A stretch of 64,000 bases of DNA from Candidatus Gastranaerophilales bacterium (GCA_944323655.1 CALUTL010000004.1:1-64000); one strand, 5' to 3'. Shown: positions 26,905 to 36,326, counted from the first letter of the stretch. Translations and numbers: made by a program. Notes: generated from the sequence alone by a model not told the origin.

Positions 26905-27948
26905 ATGACTGATGAAAAATATTTATTGCAATGTATTAACAGAATTTCTTTAAAATATAAAACTATTGCCGAAGCAACCGGCAAACATTTTAATATTTTT
27001 GAAATTACCCATATTAATACTGATGAAGTACGATTATGCAGAGTACTAAACGAACTATTAAATCCTTTAGGCAAGCATTATTTAGGTAGGCTATATCTTG
27101 ATTTATTTTTAGAAATTGTTTTAAAAATCAATCCTAAGAATTTAAAACACCCTTTAGTTGAAAGAGAAAAAGTTATTGAAGGGCAAAGACGTATTGATAT
27201 ATGCATAAATGATTATACAGAACAAATATGTATTCCGATAGAAGTCAAGATAAATGCCGGAGACCAAGAAACACAGTTATACGACTACGCAAAAAAGAGC
27301 CATGGCATTAGTTGTGTCAAGGTTTACTACTTGACAAAATATGGTACTAACGCATCCATTGAAAGTCGTTGTGGATTAGATGACAGCGAAATCGGTTGTA
27401 TATCTTGGGATAAAGATATTTTAAACTGGTTAACAGCTTGTATTTGTAATGTCGCAACAATTAACAGAGCCCCGATAAGAGAAATATTACAACAATTCAA
27501 AATAACAATACTCAATTTTACAAATCAAATAGAGGAGAATGAACTAATGGAAACAGTAAATATGTTAATGAAAAATCAGGAAGATTTTAAAAACGCTGAA
27601 AAAATTGTTAATGCTTTAGCAGCTGCAAGAGATAATCTTTGGAAAGAATTTTGTAATAAATCGATTGCAAAAGCAAAAGATATACCTGATATAGAGATTT
27701 TAACTCCAAACGATTGGAATATACATTTTAAACTTAAATCCGAAGATTGTACTAATTATACCGCATTCTGTATAAATGCAAACCAAAACAGGAGTGAAAT
27801 TAGTTTTTGCAAGGTAAATGTTCAAAATAATAAACCAGTAATCAAAGAGACTTACAAAAGTTTTTCTACGGCAGAACTGGCAGGTGGGAATAACTTAGAA
27901 ATGAAAGTAGATGAATGTATCAATAACTTATGCAAAAAATTACAATAA
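26905..27948 (+). CDS. PD-(D/E)XK nuclease family protein, 347 aa
   Basis: The N-terminal 200 residues match the PDDEXK_4 type: LCRVLNELLNPLGKHYLG, then RRIDICINDYTEQICIPIEV followed by KINAGDQETQLYDYAK. RIDICI supplies the Asp and IPIEVK the E-x-K of the active site; DQETQLYDY follows as in this family. The C-terminal part (from residue about 210) is a separate helical/beta region. Such proteins are common in defence or mobile regions. Only 13 bases separate it from the next gene, which suggests they act together. Confidence 0.8.
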   Translation: MTDEKYLLQCINRISLKYKTIAEATGKHFNIFEITHINTDEVRLCRVLNELLNPLGKHYLGRLYLDLFLEIVLKINPKNLKHPLVEREKVIEGQRRIDICINDYTEQICIPIEVKINAGDQETQLYDYAKKSHGISCVKVYYLTKYGTNASIESRCGLDDSEIGCISWDKDILNWLTACICNVATINRAPIREILQQFKITILNFTNQIEENELMETVNMLMKNQEDFKNAEKIVNALAAARDNLWKEFCNKSIAKAKDIPDIEILTPNDWNIHFKLKSEDCTNYTAFCINANQNRSEISFCKVNVQNNKPVIKETYKSFSTAELAGGNNLEMKVDECINNLCKKLQ

Positions 27949-27961
27949 AAGGAGATATCTA

Positions 27962-28717
27962 ATGGATAAAGATGAAATTGAAAGACGTAAAAAAGCATTT
28001 AAAGAAGAACAAGATAAAAAAAATGAACAATTAGACATCTCTAGTAAACGGTCTAAATTGATAAGTAAATATTGTGAAAATTGTAAACATTGGAACTTAT
28101 ATGCGAATAAAGATGATTTAAAACAATGCAGACTTGAAATTGACCCTTTAGAAGTAGATGATATAAAGGATTGCTATGAACCTGCTGGCATTGTTGATAA
28201 TATTACTAATATTATTCCAAAAAACGAAGAAGAATTTAAAACTGCTACTGGTTGTTTTGGGGTAATAATAAAAATAATTATAGTTTTTGTAGTAATAGTT
28301 TTTGCTTCCTGCTTGTATGATGCATTTAAGATTGTAAATGACCCTACAGAAAGGATGAAATATGAAATAAAGGAAATGGAAAAACAGCATAAACAAATGG
28401 CTGAAGAAGGAAACAGGATTAATAATGCACTGTATGGTGAGCCAACTATGTCACATGAGGAATATCAGCAAATGCTTGAAGATGAACGTAAAAAAAGCAT
28501 AACGGATCTTTTAAAAGAAGAAGAACAACAAAATATTAATCAAACAAATCAGGCACCATTAGGTGCAAGTGATACAGAAACAGTCGAAGAATTTTTTAAC
28601 GGTTGCGGTTGTATAAATCTAGATACAGAGATAATTCCTCAGGTCAAAAAAGAATGTAAACAGGGTGATACAGCTTGTTATCAAAAGGTAGAGGAAAGAT
28701 TGTGCAGGTGGAATTAA
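27962..28717 (+). CDS. Membrane-anchored protein with Cys cluster, 251 aa
   Basis: AAAGGAG lies 8 bases before the ATG at 27962; the longer frame from 27911 overlaps the nuclease gene and is less likely. The N-terminal region has CENCKHW followed by two more Cys (about residues 38-70), a possible zinc ribbon. One membrane helix is seen near residues 98-118 (VIIKIIIVFVVIVFASCLY). A charged coiled-coil-like segment and a C-terminal Cys-rich end follow. Function unknown; it is probably cotranscribed with the nuclease. Confidence 0.75.
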   Translation: MDKDEIERRKKAFKEEQDKKNEQLDISSKRSKLISKYCENCKHWNLYANKDDLKQCRLEIDPLEVDDIKDCYEPAGIVDNITNIIPKNEEEFKTATGCFGVIIKIIIVFVVIVFASCLYDAFKIVNDPTERMKYEIKEMEKQHKQMAEEGNRINNALYGEPTMSHEEYQQMLEDERKKSITDLLKEEEQQNINQTNQAPLGASDTETVEEFFNGCGCINLDTEIIPQVKKECKQGDTACYQKVEERLCRWN

Positions 28718-28848
28718 TGTTCCGTAAGCATTACATTTGACGTATTTCAGGGTTGTTAATATAATTATAAAAATGAAAAATTTTCAAACTACAAAAATTA
28801 ATTGAAAGCCTGCTAACCTAAAGTAATAGTTAGGAGAGGACTTAAAAA

Positions 28849-29238
28849 ATGTCAAAAGAAGTTAGCGATTATTATACTAAATACTTTAAAGACTGGTTGT
28901 TTTTACAGCATGTAGACATTAAAACAGCCTTAGAGATGATTAAGAAAAAATCAGAGACTGAAATCAGGGAAATAAGCAGTCTATCTTACAATGAAATTAA
29001 ACTGTTACCTGCAAAATACGATATTGAATTGACTGACTCATTGTCATGCGAAATCAGAGAAGGAACAAAACTAACAGAAAGAGAAAAAGAATTTTTTGCT
29101 CTAGTCAAAAGCGGCTGTAGCCTTAAAGAAATCTCTGCAAAATTAATGTGCTCTCAAAATGTTGTAAAAACAAGCATAAAAATATTTATAGCTAAATTAC
29201 TTATCGGACTGTATCCTAATTTAAAAGAAGTGCTTTAA
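28849..29238 (+). CDS. LuxR-type HTH protein, 129 aa
   Basis: The C-terminal 60 residues form a LuxR-type helix-turn-helix (KLTEREKEFFALVKSGCSLK, then EISAKLMCSQNVVKTSI). The N-terminal half is unknown and helical. AGGAGAGGA precedes the ATG. It is probably a DNA-binding regulator of the element. Confidence 0.75.
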   Translation: MSKEVSDYYTKYFKDWLFLQHVDIKTALEMIKKKSETEIREISSLSYNEIKLLPAKYDIELTDSLSCEIREGTKLTEREKEFFALVKSGCSLKEISAKLMCSQNVVKTSIKIFIAKLLIGLYPNLKEVL

Positions 29239-29395
29239 CTTCTTTATATATAAGAATATTTTATCAAATTTCCGCTATCCAGTTTAAACGAGAATAATAC
29301 TTTAAGTTCTCTTTAATATAATTTTATTAATTTGTTTTGTTTTATACTGAAAGACATACTTTATGTTAATATTAGTTATAGAGGATGGACTTACT

Positions 29396-29905
29396 ATGCA
29401 ACATAATCATAATCAATTATGGAAAGAAATACCTGCTAAATTTTTTCCAATATTTATGGATAGATATAACTGGGAAAAATACGAGCTGATACTTTTCAAA
29501 AATGACAATTCTGTATTATTTTATGGACAACATTGCAAACTAATAGCACAAGAATATAAATTTTTAATGAATATTCTTAATCAAAACGGAAAAAATATCA
29601 ATGCGAATAAGTTAATGGAACAAATCGGTTCAAAATGTAAGGAAGAATTAAGACAAAAGTTGTCGTATAGAATCAAAAGCAAAATTAAAAATAAACTCAA
29701 AAAGAACTGGAAGGGCTATTTACCTAGTTATACCCTAGTTGAATGGATGGTTTTAGATTTTAGCTATGAAAATAATGAACATTGGACTATATTTCCAGAC
29801 GGTAGTCGGCATTACCAAACTCAATATTGCGATTTTGAAACGGTATTTGACATGTTAATAGCTGTAAAAGATGGATTTTTTAGTACGTCGTTCCGAAAAA
29901 AATAA
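29396..29905 (+). CDS. Unknown protein, 169 aa
   Basis: GAGGA lies about 10 bases before the ATG at 29396; an in-frame ATG at 29363 has no site. Lys-rich central helices (about residues 80-110) suggest nucleic-acid contact, but I recognise no family. It lies before the replication gene of the element. Confidence 0.6.
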   Translation: MQHNHNQLWKEIPAKFFPIFMDRYNWEKYELILFKNDNSVLFYGQHCKLIAQEYKFLMNILNQNGKNINANKLMEQIGSKCKEELRQKLSYRIKSKIKNKLKKNWKGYLPSYTLVEWMVLDFSYENNEHWTIFPDGSRHYQTQYCDFETVFDMLIAVKDGFFSTSFRKK

Positions 29906-30384
29906 CAGTTATTCAAATATGTTTACAAATTGTTACAATGACCGAATATATTATTATCATTGGTTTTTGCTTGCTTCCGCTATTTCCTTGTTATTATAAG
30001 GTTTTGGCTTTGTTTTAGTTTGTCTTATTTAGGATTAAATTATTTATAGGCAGAAATCAATGGGTAATCTGTTTCTACATTTATATAACTTACTTTTAAC
30101 TTATTTATAACTTACTCATGACGATACAAAGTACGCCATAACTCTGTCGTATAAAGGGTTTACAGAATTCCGTTTTTAAATATAATAAAAATATAAAAAA
30201 TGAAAAAGAAAATACGGGAACGGAACCGCCCCCGCATATAAAAATTTCTTTAATAATATTTTATTACAAAATAAAATATTAGACAATAGCTAGCGGTGGT
30301 TACCTTTCTCGGTCAAAGGATAGAGAAATCCTCTAATTTATTCTTTGACACGTAATAGATATAGAGGAGAAAAGGAGCCATATC
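29906..30384. other. Non-coding region before the primase gene
   Basis: No protein gene is visible. GGGTTTACAGAATTCC (30156-30171) is the third GGTTTACA site. A region like this just upstream of a primase-helicase is a natural place for an origin of replication or a control region, but no iterons are clear. Confidence 0.45.
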
Positions 30385-33051
30385 ATGGCAAAAATTAAAA
30401 AGTTGAGTGAATTAGCACTCTTTCAATGTATGCCGAATACAAAAATTCCGGCTACGAAAAACGGCTTTAAAGACGCTAAAATGGATTTTGACGTTAAAAG
30501 CTATCTAGAAAAAGGCTATAATATTGGATTAGCCTGTTGTCAAAGCGGATTAATAGTTTTAGATGCTGATGTAGATGAGAGCCGCGGTTTAAATGGATTA
30601 AAAACAATCAGAGAATTTGAAATGCAGTTAGGTACATTACCTAAAACTCTTACAGTGCAAACACCTAGAGATGGTAGGCACTTTATCTTTTCAAGCAGGG
30701 GAATTGATAACCCTGTAGGGAAAATAGGTAAAGATATTGATGTAAAGTTCAATGGCTATGTTGTTTTTCCACCGAGTAAAATCGACGGTAAAAGTTACAA
30801 AATTGTTGACGGTATTGATGAAAACGGTGACTTTATTATTGCCGATTTACCTGAAAAGTGGATTGAATACATTAATAAATGTCCACAGGTCAATAAGGCA
30901 TATCAAGACGATAATAAAAGTAGCAACCAAAAAGAAAGTGCTGATGATAAATTTCAGAACATGTTTAATGAATGTCCGTTTATTAGACACTGTGTTGAAA
31001 ATGCCGCTTCTTTATCTGAGCCGGAATGGTTTAATTTTGCAGCTTGTTTAAATCATTTAGAAAACGGAGAGGAACTTTTTGACCGATATAGTAAACCCCA
31101 CCCGGGCTATGATAAAGATTTAGTCAAAAAGAAGTATCAAAATGCCAGCAACTATAATGTTAGTTGCAATGCCATAAGTCAGGTTTTTGATGGTTGCAAA
31201 AATTGCAAAAATTTTGGAAATCAGCCAGTTGTAACTTCTAAGAAAAATTTAAACGATTTATTTAATGAGCATGAGCAAGAGATTAATTCTTTAACATATA
31301 TATCAAAGCTAACTCTTGATTATGATTCAAGTGAATATGACATAAGTTCTCAAGACTCATTTCTTCATCAGCAATTTGATAAAACTTTTCTAATCAAAAA
31401 AAGTAAAAATAAGTTAAAAGTCTCACTCATAGCTAATTTTACAGTATTAGAAGTTAAAGACTGTACTCAAATCTATAATGATAAAAGCGGAAAAAGTTAT
31501 GCTAAATTTTACATTGTAAAATTGAAAAATTCTAACGGTAGAATAGAAAAAGATGTTACAGTGGCTAGCAATTCAAAATCAGACTACAAACAATTTCAAG
31601 CGGATATAAATATGTTATTGAATGATTTTTCAATAAATATGAATGAAGCCACATTTAAAACTTTTGTTTCTCAATATATATCGCCATTAGTTGCAGAAAA
31701 ATTAACACTGTATGTTAATGCTGGGTTAATTGACAATAATAAATTTATATATGAAAATGCCTTAGTTACATCAGAGGGTATAAACTGGGCTGATGAAGAT
31801 GGCTATATTAAGACAGGCAAGAACACCTCTGTAAAAATCACGAAAGCCACCCACTGCTTACCTAAGTTATTTAAAAGTGGAAAATCTGGGAAACAGGTAA
31901 CAAATGAGCTTATCACAAATATTAAGGAGTGTTGGAGTGAAAATATAGCGTTACCAATGCTGGTTTTAGGGCACATGGTTATGGCTCTTTATTATAATGA
32001 GTTCATCAAACGGTATGGAGCACCAACTCTTATATTATTTGGCGATACTGGAACAGGTAAATCAACTTTAGTTACCGTTGGATTGGCAATTTTTGGTTTA
32101 TCCAAAGAGGCAATGACATCAGGTGGTTCAACCCCTACGAGTAGTGAATATTTTTGTGCAAGATACAACTGTTGCAATGTAGCAATCGATGATGTTAAAG
32201 GGGAAACATTGATTTCAGGCAACTTTATATCTCTTGTAAAAGGGATATACAAAGGAATACCTAGAACAAAGATGACATCTTACGGCAGAGAGGTTAAATA
32301 TATAAATACTTGTAGCCCTTTAGCATATTCAACTAATGAGCCTTTGCCTGATTTAAAAGAAGTAATAAATCGAATGAATATAGTTGAAATCTTCGGGAAA
32401 GTATTCAAAGCTGATAAATTCAATTACCATGAATTCAACAAGGATAATTTAGCGGAACTCTCTTTGATACTTCCAGAGCTTTTAAAATATCCGGTAAAAA
32501 ATGTATTGGCTTTATATGAAAAAGTTTTTGCTATTTTAGAAGATAATGTCGATGATACTCAAAAACGAGTAATTAATAATTTAGCTTATGCTTATACTGG
32601 AGCATTACTGCTAAAACATATAGGTGATATAGAAATAGCAGATTTACAAGAAAAAGTTATTAAGTTTGCAAAAGAGCAAGTTGAAAACTATGAAGATATT
32701 AAAACACCAGTTGACAGAGTATTAAGCGAGATATTAATTTTACAACAGGTCGGATTTATCCAATATGACTCACATTTTAGAGTTATGCCAGTAGAATATA
32801 ACGGGGTAAAAGAACAACATTTAAAATTTAATCAAAACGTTATATTAAACCTCATTAATAAATATTATGCAAACGATAGAAAGAAAATCATTAATGAGCA
32901 TTCATTCTTAAGCTATGCGAGAAATCATAAACGATTTAGAGGGGATAATCAAAGTGTAAGATACAATAAAACAAATATAATGAGTTCTCTTTGCTTTGAT
33001 GTGAGTGATATTGAAGAATACTCAAATTTAGATTACAAATCTAAGTTTTAA
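30385..33051 (+). CDS. Primase-polymerase / helicase replication protein, 888 aa
   Basis: Residues 1-170 are a bifunctional primase-polymerase (Prim-Pol) domain: LDADVDE near residue 58 (catalytic acids), DGRHFIF near 95 and GKDIDVKFNGYVVFPPS. A Cys-containing PriCT-like stretch follows (CPFIRHCVENAA; CNAISQVFDGCKNCKNF). The ATPase part has Walker A FGDTGTGKST near 552 and VAIDDVKGE, resembling DUF927-type helicases. GGAG precedes the ATG. This gene makes the element able to replicate itself, as in integrative plasmids and phage satellites. Confidence 0.9.
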   Translation: MAKIKKLSELALFQCMPNTKIPATKNGFKDAKMDFDVKSYLEKGYNIGLACCQSGLIVLDADVDESRGLNGLKTIREFEMQLGTLPKTLTVQTPRDGRHFIFSSRGIDNPVGKIGKDIDVKFNGYVVFPPSKIDGKSYKIVDGIDENGDFIIADLPEKWIEYINKCPQVNKAYQDDNKSSNQKESADDKFQNMFNECPFIRHCVENAASLSEPEWFNFAACLNHLENGEELFDRYSKPHPGYDKDLVKKKYQNASNYNVSCNAISQVFDGCKNCKNFGNQPVVTSKKNLNDLFNEHEQEINSLTYISKLTLDYDSSEYDISSQDSFLHQQFDKTFLIKKSKNKLKVSLIANFTVLEVKDCTQIYNDKSGKSYAKFYIVKLKNSNGRIEKDVTVASNSKSDYKQFQADINMLLNDFSINMNEATFKTFVSQYISPLVAEKLTLYVNAGLIDNNKFIYENALVTSEGINWADEDGYIKTGKNTSVKITKATHCLPKLFKSGKSGKQVTNELITNIKECWSENIALPMLVLGHMVMALYYNEFIKRYGAPTLILFGDTGTGKSTLVTVGLAIFGLSKEAMTSGGSTPTSSEYFCARYNCCNVAIDDVKGETLISGNFISLVKGIYKGIPRTKMTSYGREVKYINTCSPLAYSTNEPLPDLKEVINRMNIVEIFGKVFKADKFNYHEFNKDNLAELSLILPELLKYPVKNVLALYEKVFAILEDNVDDTQKRVINNLAYAYTGALLLKHIGDIEIADLQEKVIKFAKEQVENYEDIKTPVDRVLSEILILQQVGFIQYDSHFRVMPVEYNGVKEQHLKFNQNVILNLINKYYANDRKKIINEHSFLSYARNHKRFRGDNQSVRYNKTNIMSSLCFDVSDIEEYSNLDYKSKF

Positions 33052-33066
33052 TTACAAGAAAATTAC

Positions 33067-33106
33067 ACCCCCAATATAGGCGGTTGTTTATTTTGGGGGT
33101 TATTTT
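33067..33106 (+). terminator. Probable terminator after the primase gene
   Basis: ACCCCCAA (33067-33074) pairs with TTGGGGGT (33093-33100), loop of 18 bases, followed by a short T-rich tail. Confidence 0.6.
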
Positions 33107-33139
33107 CGCATTTTGTAATTTTGTAATAAGGAAAAATAT

Positions 33140-33358
33140 ATGATTTTTAAATATAAATTTTTATACCCAAATCCTAACTACATTAGCACTGTCACTTATT
33201 TTCCCATGGTACTTAAAACTGACGATATAACCATACGGTTACCAAAATCCAACCATACTAATACCAAAGAGGAAGAATTTAGATTACTGGTTGACTATGT
33301 CGGTGTCATTAAAGAAATTTACGATGATACAAAACTTCATGAAGATGTAGCAAGTTAG
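33140..33358 (+). CDS. Small protein, 72 aa
   Basis: An AAGGAAA site precedes the ATG. The product has an aromatic N-terminus (MIFKYKFLYPNPNY) and acidic C-terminal half. It lies between the primase and the serine recombinase, 39 bases before the latter, where some elements carry an accessory recombination protein; this is only position-based. Confidence 0.5.
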   Translation: MIFKYKFLYPNPNYISTVTYFPMVLKTDDITIRLPKSNHTNTKEEEFRLLVDYVGVIKEIYDDTKLHEDVAS

Positions 33359-33397
33359 GTGTATATAAGATAAAATAGATTAAAAGAGGTTAGGAAT

Positions 33398-34999
33398 ATG
33401 GAAAAAGCAGTTATTTACGCAAGAGTATCATCAGAAGAACAGGCTAAACATGGGTTCAGTATTGAAAATCAGAAAAAAGTCTGTATAGAATTTGCTGAAA
33501 AGAGCGGTTATTTTGTTGATAAAGTCTTTGTAGATGAGGGTAAATCTGCTAAAAATCTTGAAAGACCTGAAATTCAGGAACTTATGGATTATTGCAGTAA
33601 AAAGAAACATCATATAAGTGCTGTTGTTATCTGGCGTTTAGACCGTATTTCAAGAAATAATACCGATTATCATGGAGTATTAAGACCTCTTTTTGAAAGT
33701 AAAGGTATTAAACTGTTATCTGCAACTGAACCTAATTCTGATAGCATAGAGGGTGATTTAATGCGAACTATAGGCATGGGTTTTGCTGAATATGAAAGAA
33801 AAATTATAGGTTTTAGAACTGTTGCAGGACTTAGACAAAAGGCATGTCAAGGTGAATACCCTCATCAGGCACCGATAGGCTATAAAAATATTAAACATAA
33901 AGACGGCTCAAAAGCTATTATTATTGATGATAAGAATGCTTTTTATATAAAACGAGCTTTTGAAATGTATGACACGGGTATGTACTCGCTTAGAAGTCTT
34001 ACTGAAAAACTTTATGAGGAAGGCTTTAGGAGCAAAACAGGCAAAAAAGTTGCTAAGACAACAATTGAGTACATTTTGAAAAATATTTTCTATACAGGTG
34101 TATTCAAGTTTGAAGATAAAATTTATGAAAATGCAAAGCATAAAGCTATAATTAGTAAAGAACTGTTTTACAGAGTTCAAGACAGGCTTTTAAGCCCTGA
34201 TAAAGCAAAGAAACAAAATTATGAATTTGCTTATACAGGCTTAATCAGATGTGAGCACTGCGGTTGTCTTTTGACTGCAGAACTCAAAAAAGGCAAATAC
34301 ATCTATTATCACTGCACAGGCAACAAAGGCGGAGACTGCAAGCGTGATTATATCAATGAAACAAAGATTGATAAAGCTATTGCGGAAGTTTTAAAGCTCA
34401 TAATCATTCCAACAGAAGTAAGACAGAGGATTGCAAATGAGTTAAAAGTTTTGCATGACAAGAAAAACGGTTATTCCAAAGAAGTTAAAGCAAATCTTCA
34501 AAAACAAATAACAACATTGGAGAATAGAATTGAACATGCGTTTGAACTCAAACTGGACGGAACTATAACTCATGAATTTTGGAAAAAGCAAAATGATAAA
34601 TGGCAGGCTGAAAAGGATAAAATGTACATTCAGCTTGAAGAAATCAACAAACTAGACAAACGGTTTTATGAGCAGGCAGACGCACTGCTAAGGTTTACAG
34701 ACAATGCGTATGAATACTATTTAAAAGGCAGTATTGCTCAACGCAAAAAAGTTTTGGAGATAATCAGTGAAAAAATCACATACAAGGATAAAATATTTAA
34801 TATACATTTAAAACCTGTATTCCAAACAATAGCAGAAAATCAATACAATTTAAGGGGCAGAAACTGCAATAATCGAACTTGCAAAAACTGCATAAATAAA
34901 GGGCTAGATACCAATATCTGCCCTAATGTACGAAAAAACTCCCCAGGTTGGACTCGAACCAACAGCCTACCGGTTAACAGCCGGTTGCTCCGCCATTGA
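33398..34999 (+). CDS. Large serine recombinase, 533 aa, ending inside tRNA-Asn
   Basis: The resolvase domain has the catalytic Ser in YARVSSEEQ (about residue 11) and Arg in VVIWRLDRISRN. The recombinase domain follows (GFRSKTGKKVAKTTIEYILK), then a zinc ribbon (RCEHCGCLL, HCTGNKGGDCKRD) and a coiled coil (about 365-425). The last 20 or so codons are antisense to tRNA-Asn, and the stop lies inside that gene. It is a standard integrase of large mobile elements and likely inserts at the tRNA-Asn locus. Confidence 0.93.
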   Translation: MEKAVIYARVSSEEQAKHGFSIENQKKVCIEFAEKSGYFVDKVFVDEGKSAKNLERPEIQELMDYCSKKKHHISAVVIWRLDRISRNNTDYHGVLRPLFESKGIKLLSATEPNSDSIEGDLMRTIGMGFAEYERKIIGFRTVAGLRQKACQGEYPHQAPIGYKNIKHKDGSKAIIIDDKNAFYIKRAFEMYDTGMYSLRSLTEKLYEEGFRSKTGKKVAKTTIEYILKNIFYTGVFKFEDKIYENAKHKAIISKELFYRVQDRLLSPDKAKKQNYEFAYTGLIRCEHCGCLLTAELKKGKYIYYHCTGNKGGDCKRDYINETKIDKAIAEVLKLIIIPTEVRQRIANELKVLHDKKNGYSKEVKANLQKQITTLENRIEHAFELKLDGTITHEFWKKQNDKWQAEKDKMYIQLEEINKLDKRFYEQADALLRFTDNAYEYYLKGSIAQRKKVLEIISEKITYKDKIFNIHLKPVFQTIAENQYNLRGRNCNNRTCKNCINKGLDTNICPNVRKNSPGWTRTNSLPVNSRLLRH

Positions 35000-35010
35000 G
35001 CTACTGAGGA
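34939..35010 (-). tRNA. tRNA-Asn (anticodon GTT)
   Basis: 72 bases fold fully: acceptor TCCTCAG/CTGGGGA, D-stem GCTC/GAGC, anticodon stem ACCGG/CCGGT with loop CTGTTAA (anticodon GTT), T-arm GTTGG-TTCGAGT-CCAAC, discriminator G. CCA is not encoded. The 3' end points into the integrated element, the normal side for integration. Confidence 0.95.
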
Positions 35011-35054
35011 TTATTTTGAGCTTTAATGACCATGCATTTTCCGCTCACTTCTTT

Positions 35055-35082
35055 ATTATATATAAAAAAGATTTATTGTAAA
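35055..35082 (-). promoter_or_regulatory. Promoter of tRNA-Asn
   Basis: On the minus strand TTTACA (35077-35082) and TATAAT (35055-35060) are separated by 16 bases and lie about 45 bases before the tRNA. Confidence 0.7.
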
Positions 35083-35206
35083 GTATTTTTTTTAATTATT
35101 TTTATTCTCTTTTTGTTTAAATTACAATTGCATTTTATGCTATGGCTTATTTTTTCAATTTATGCTAAAATATTCACTGATAGGATGTGTATAAAAGGAG
35201 GTTATT

Positions 35207-35944
35207 ATGTCCAATCCCGTTTTAAATGATAAATTATTTGAAAGAGAGCAGGCGCTCGAAAGTTCTCCTATGACTGTCAGCGGTGCTATTAATAAAACTC
35301 TTATTTTACTTTTAGCTTTAATTATTCCTGCTATTTATACCTTTTCGCTTATGTTTGCAGGTTTTGCCGACAAAGCGCAGATGCTGACTATCGGCGGTGC
35401 CATTGTCGGATTTGTGCTTGCGCTTATTATGATTTTTGGAAGAAACACCGCGTCTTTTAAATTTTTGGCTCCGGCTTATGCGGTTGCCGAAGGATTTTTT
35501 GTCGGAGGTATCTCGGCATTTTTTGAAGCTTCTTGGGCTGGAATTATTTTGCAGGCTGTGATTGCAACCCTTGTGACCGTCTTTTTCATGCTCGGTATGT
35601 TTAAAACAGGTCTTATTAGAGCCACTGAAAGACTTCGCTCTGTCGTTTTTATTTCAACAGCTTCCATCTTTGCGATTTACTTAATCCAATTTATCGCATC
35701 ATTTTTCGGAAGATCTATTCCGCAAATTTTTACTGCAACTCCTTTAGGAATAGGCTTCAGTCTTTTTGTTGTTGCGATTGCGGCTTTGAATTTAATTTTC
35801 GATTTTGAATTTATTCAACAAGGCGAAGCAAGAATGCTTGATAAAGAATACGAATGGTACGGCGCTTTTGGGCTTATGGTTACCATTGTATGGCTTTATA
35901 TCGAAATTTTAAAATTGCTTGCTAAACTGAACAGCAGAGATTAA
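35207..35944 (+). CDS. Bax inhibitor-1/YccA family membrane protein, 245 aa
   Basis: Seven hydrophobic helices follow an N-terminal cytoplasmic tail. Family text includes VAEGFFVGGISAFFE and AALNLIFDFEFIQQGEARM followed by LDKEYEWYGAFGLMVTIVWLY-like sequence, with the conserved Asp residues of the C-terminal region. It is of the PF12811 branch common in bacteria. AAAAGGAGG precedes the ATG. Its role is unclear; relatives are thought to affect membrane stress or ion leak. Confidence 0.9.
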   Translation: MSNPVLNDKLFEREQALESSPMTVSGAINKTLILLLALIIPAIYTFSLMFAGFADKAQMLTIGGAIVGFVLALIMIFGRNTASFKFLAPAYAVAEGFFVGGISAFFEASWAGIILQAVIATLVTVFFMLGMFKTGLIRATERLRSVVFISTASIFAIYLIQFIASFFGRSIPQIFTATPLGIGFSLFVVAIAALNLIFDFEFIQQGEARMLDKEYEWYGAFGLMVTIVWLYIEILKLLAKLNSRD

Positions 35945-35965
35945 AAATTTAATTTTGTTTTATAA

Positions 35966-35998
35966 AATACCGGATTTAAAAAATCCGGTATTTTTTTG
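35966..35998. terminator. Terminator after the Bax inhibitor-1 family gene
   Basis: AAATACCGGATTT and AAATCCGGTATTT form a 13-bp perfect stem followed by TTTTTTT; the same stem with its A-run can also serve the convergent gene at 36022. Confidence 0.9.
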
Positions 35999-36021
35999 TT
36001 ATTCAATTTTAAAAAATTCAC

Positions 36022-36303
36022 TTATTCAGCATCATCAAATGAGTTTGCTTGTTCTGAAATATGCACAACTTTACCGCTGTTATCTGACTTTACACAAGCC
36101 GTTTGAAAAGTATCATAATCACAAGCTGCTAAAAAAGTTTTGTTTCCGCTGTAAATTTCGGTACGCTGCATATCCAAAATTGAAGGTTTATAGGATATAT
36201 TATTTGTGTTAAATGTCACAGGTTGTTGATTTACAAGATTTTTTTCGTAGCAATTAACTTCCACATACCCTTTAAACGGAAGACTAACCGGTCTGATTTG
36301 CAT
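36022..36303 (-). CDS. Tagged small protein, 93 aa
   Basis: The N-terminus MQIRPVSLPFKGYVEVN is a clear case of the M-[N/Q]-I-x-P-[I/V] ... F-x-G tag. A second F-N motif occurs at PVTFNTNN. The rest shows no domain I know and contains three Cys. AAAGGAG precedes the ATG. Unknown function; next to mtaB. Confidence 0.75.
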   Translation of the reverse strand: MQIRPVSLPFKGYVEVNCYEKNLVNQQPVTFNTNNISYKPSILDMQRTEIYSGNKTFLAACDYDTFQTACVKSDNSGKVVHISEQANSFDDAE

Positions 36304-36326
36304 AATATACTCCTTTCTTTTAATTA

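Noticed and set aside
23129-35010. Second copy of the tRNA-Asn 3' end as left attachment site
   Set aside because: I scanned the left flank (22400-23130 and 18780-19100) by eye and found no match longer than chance. A serine integrase would not need one, so the left boundary remains undefined.
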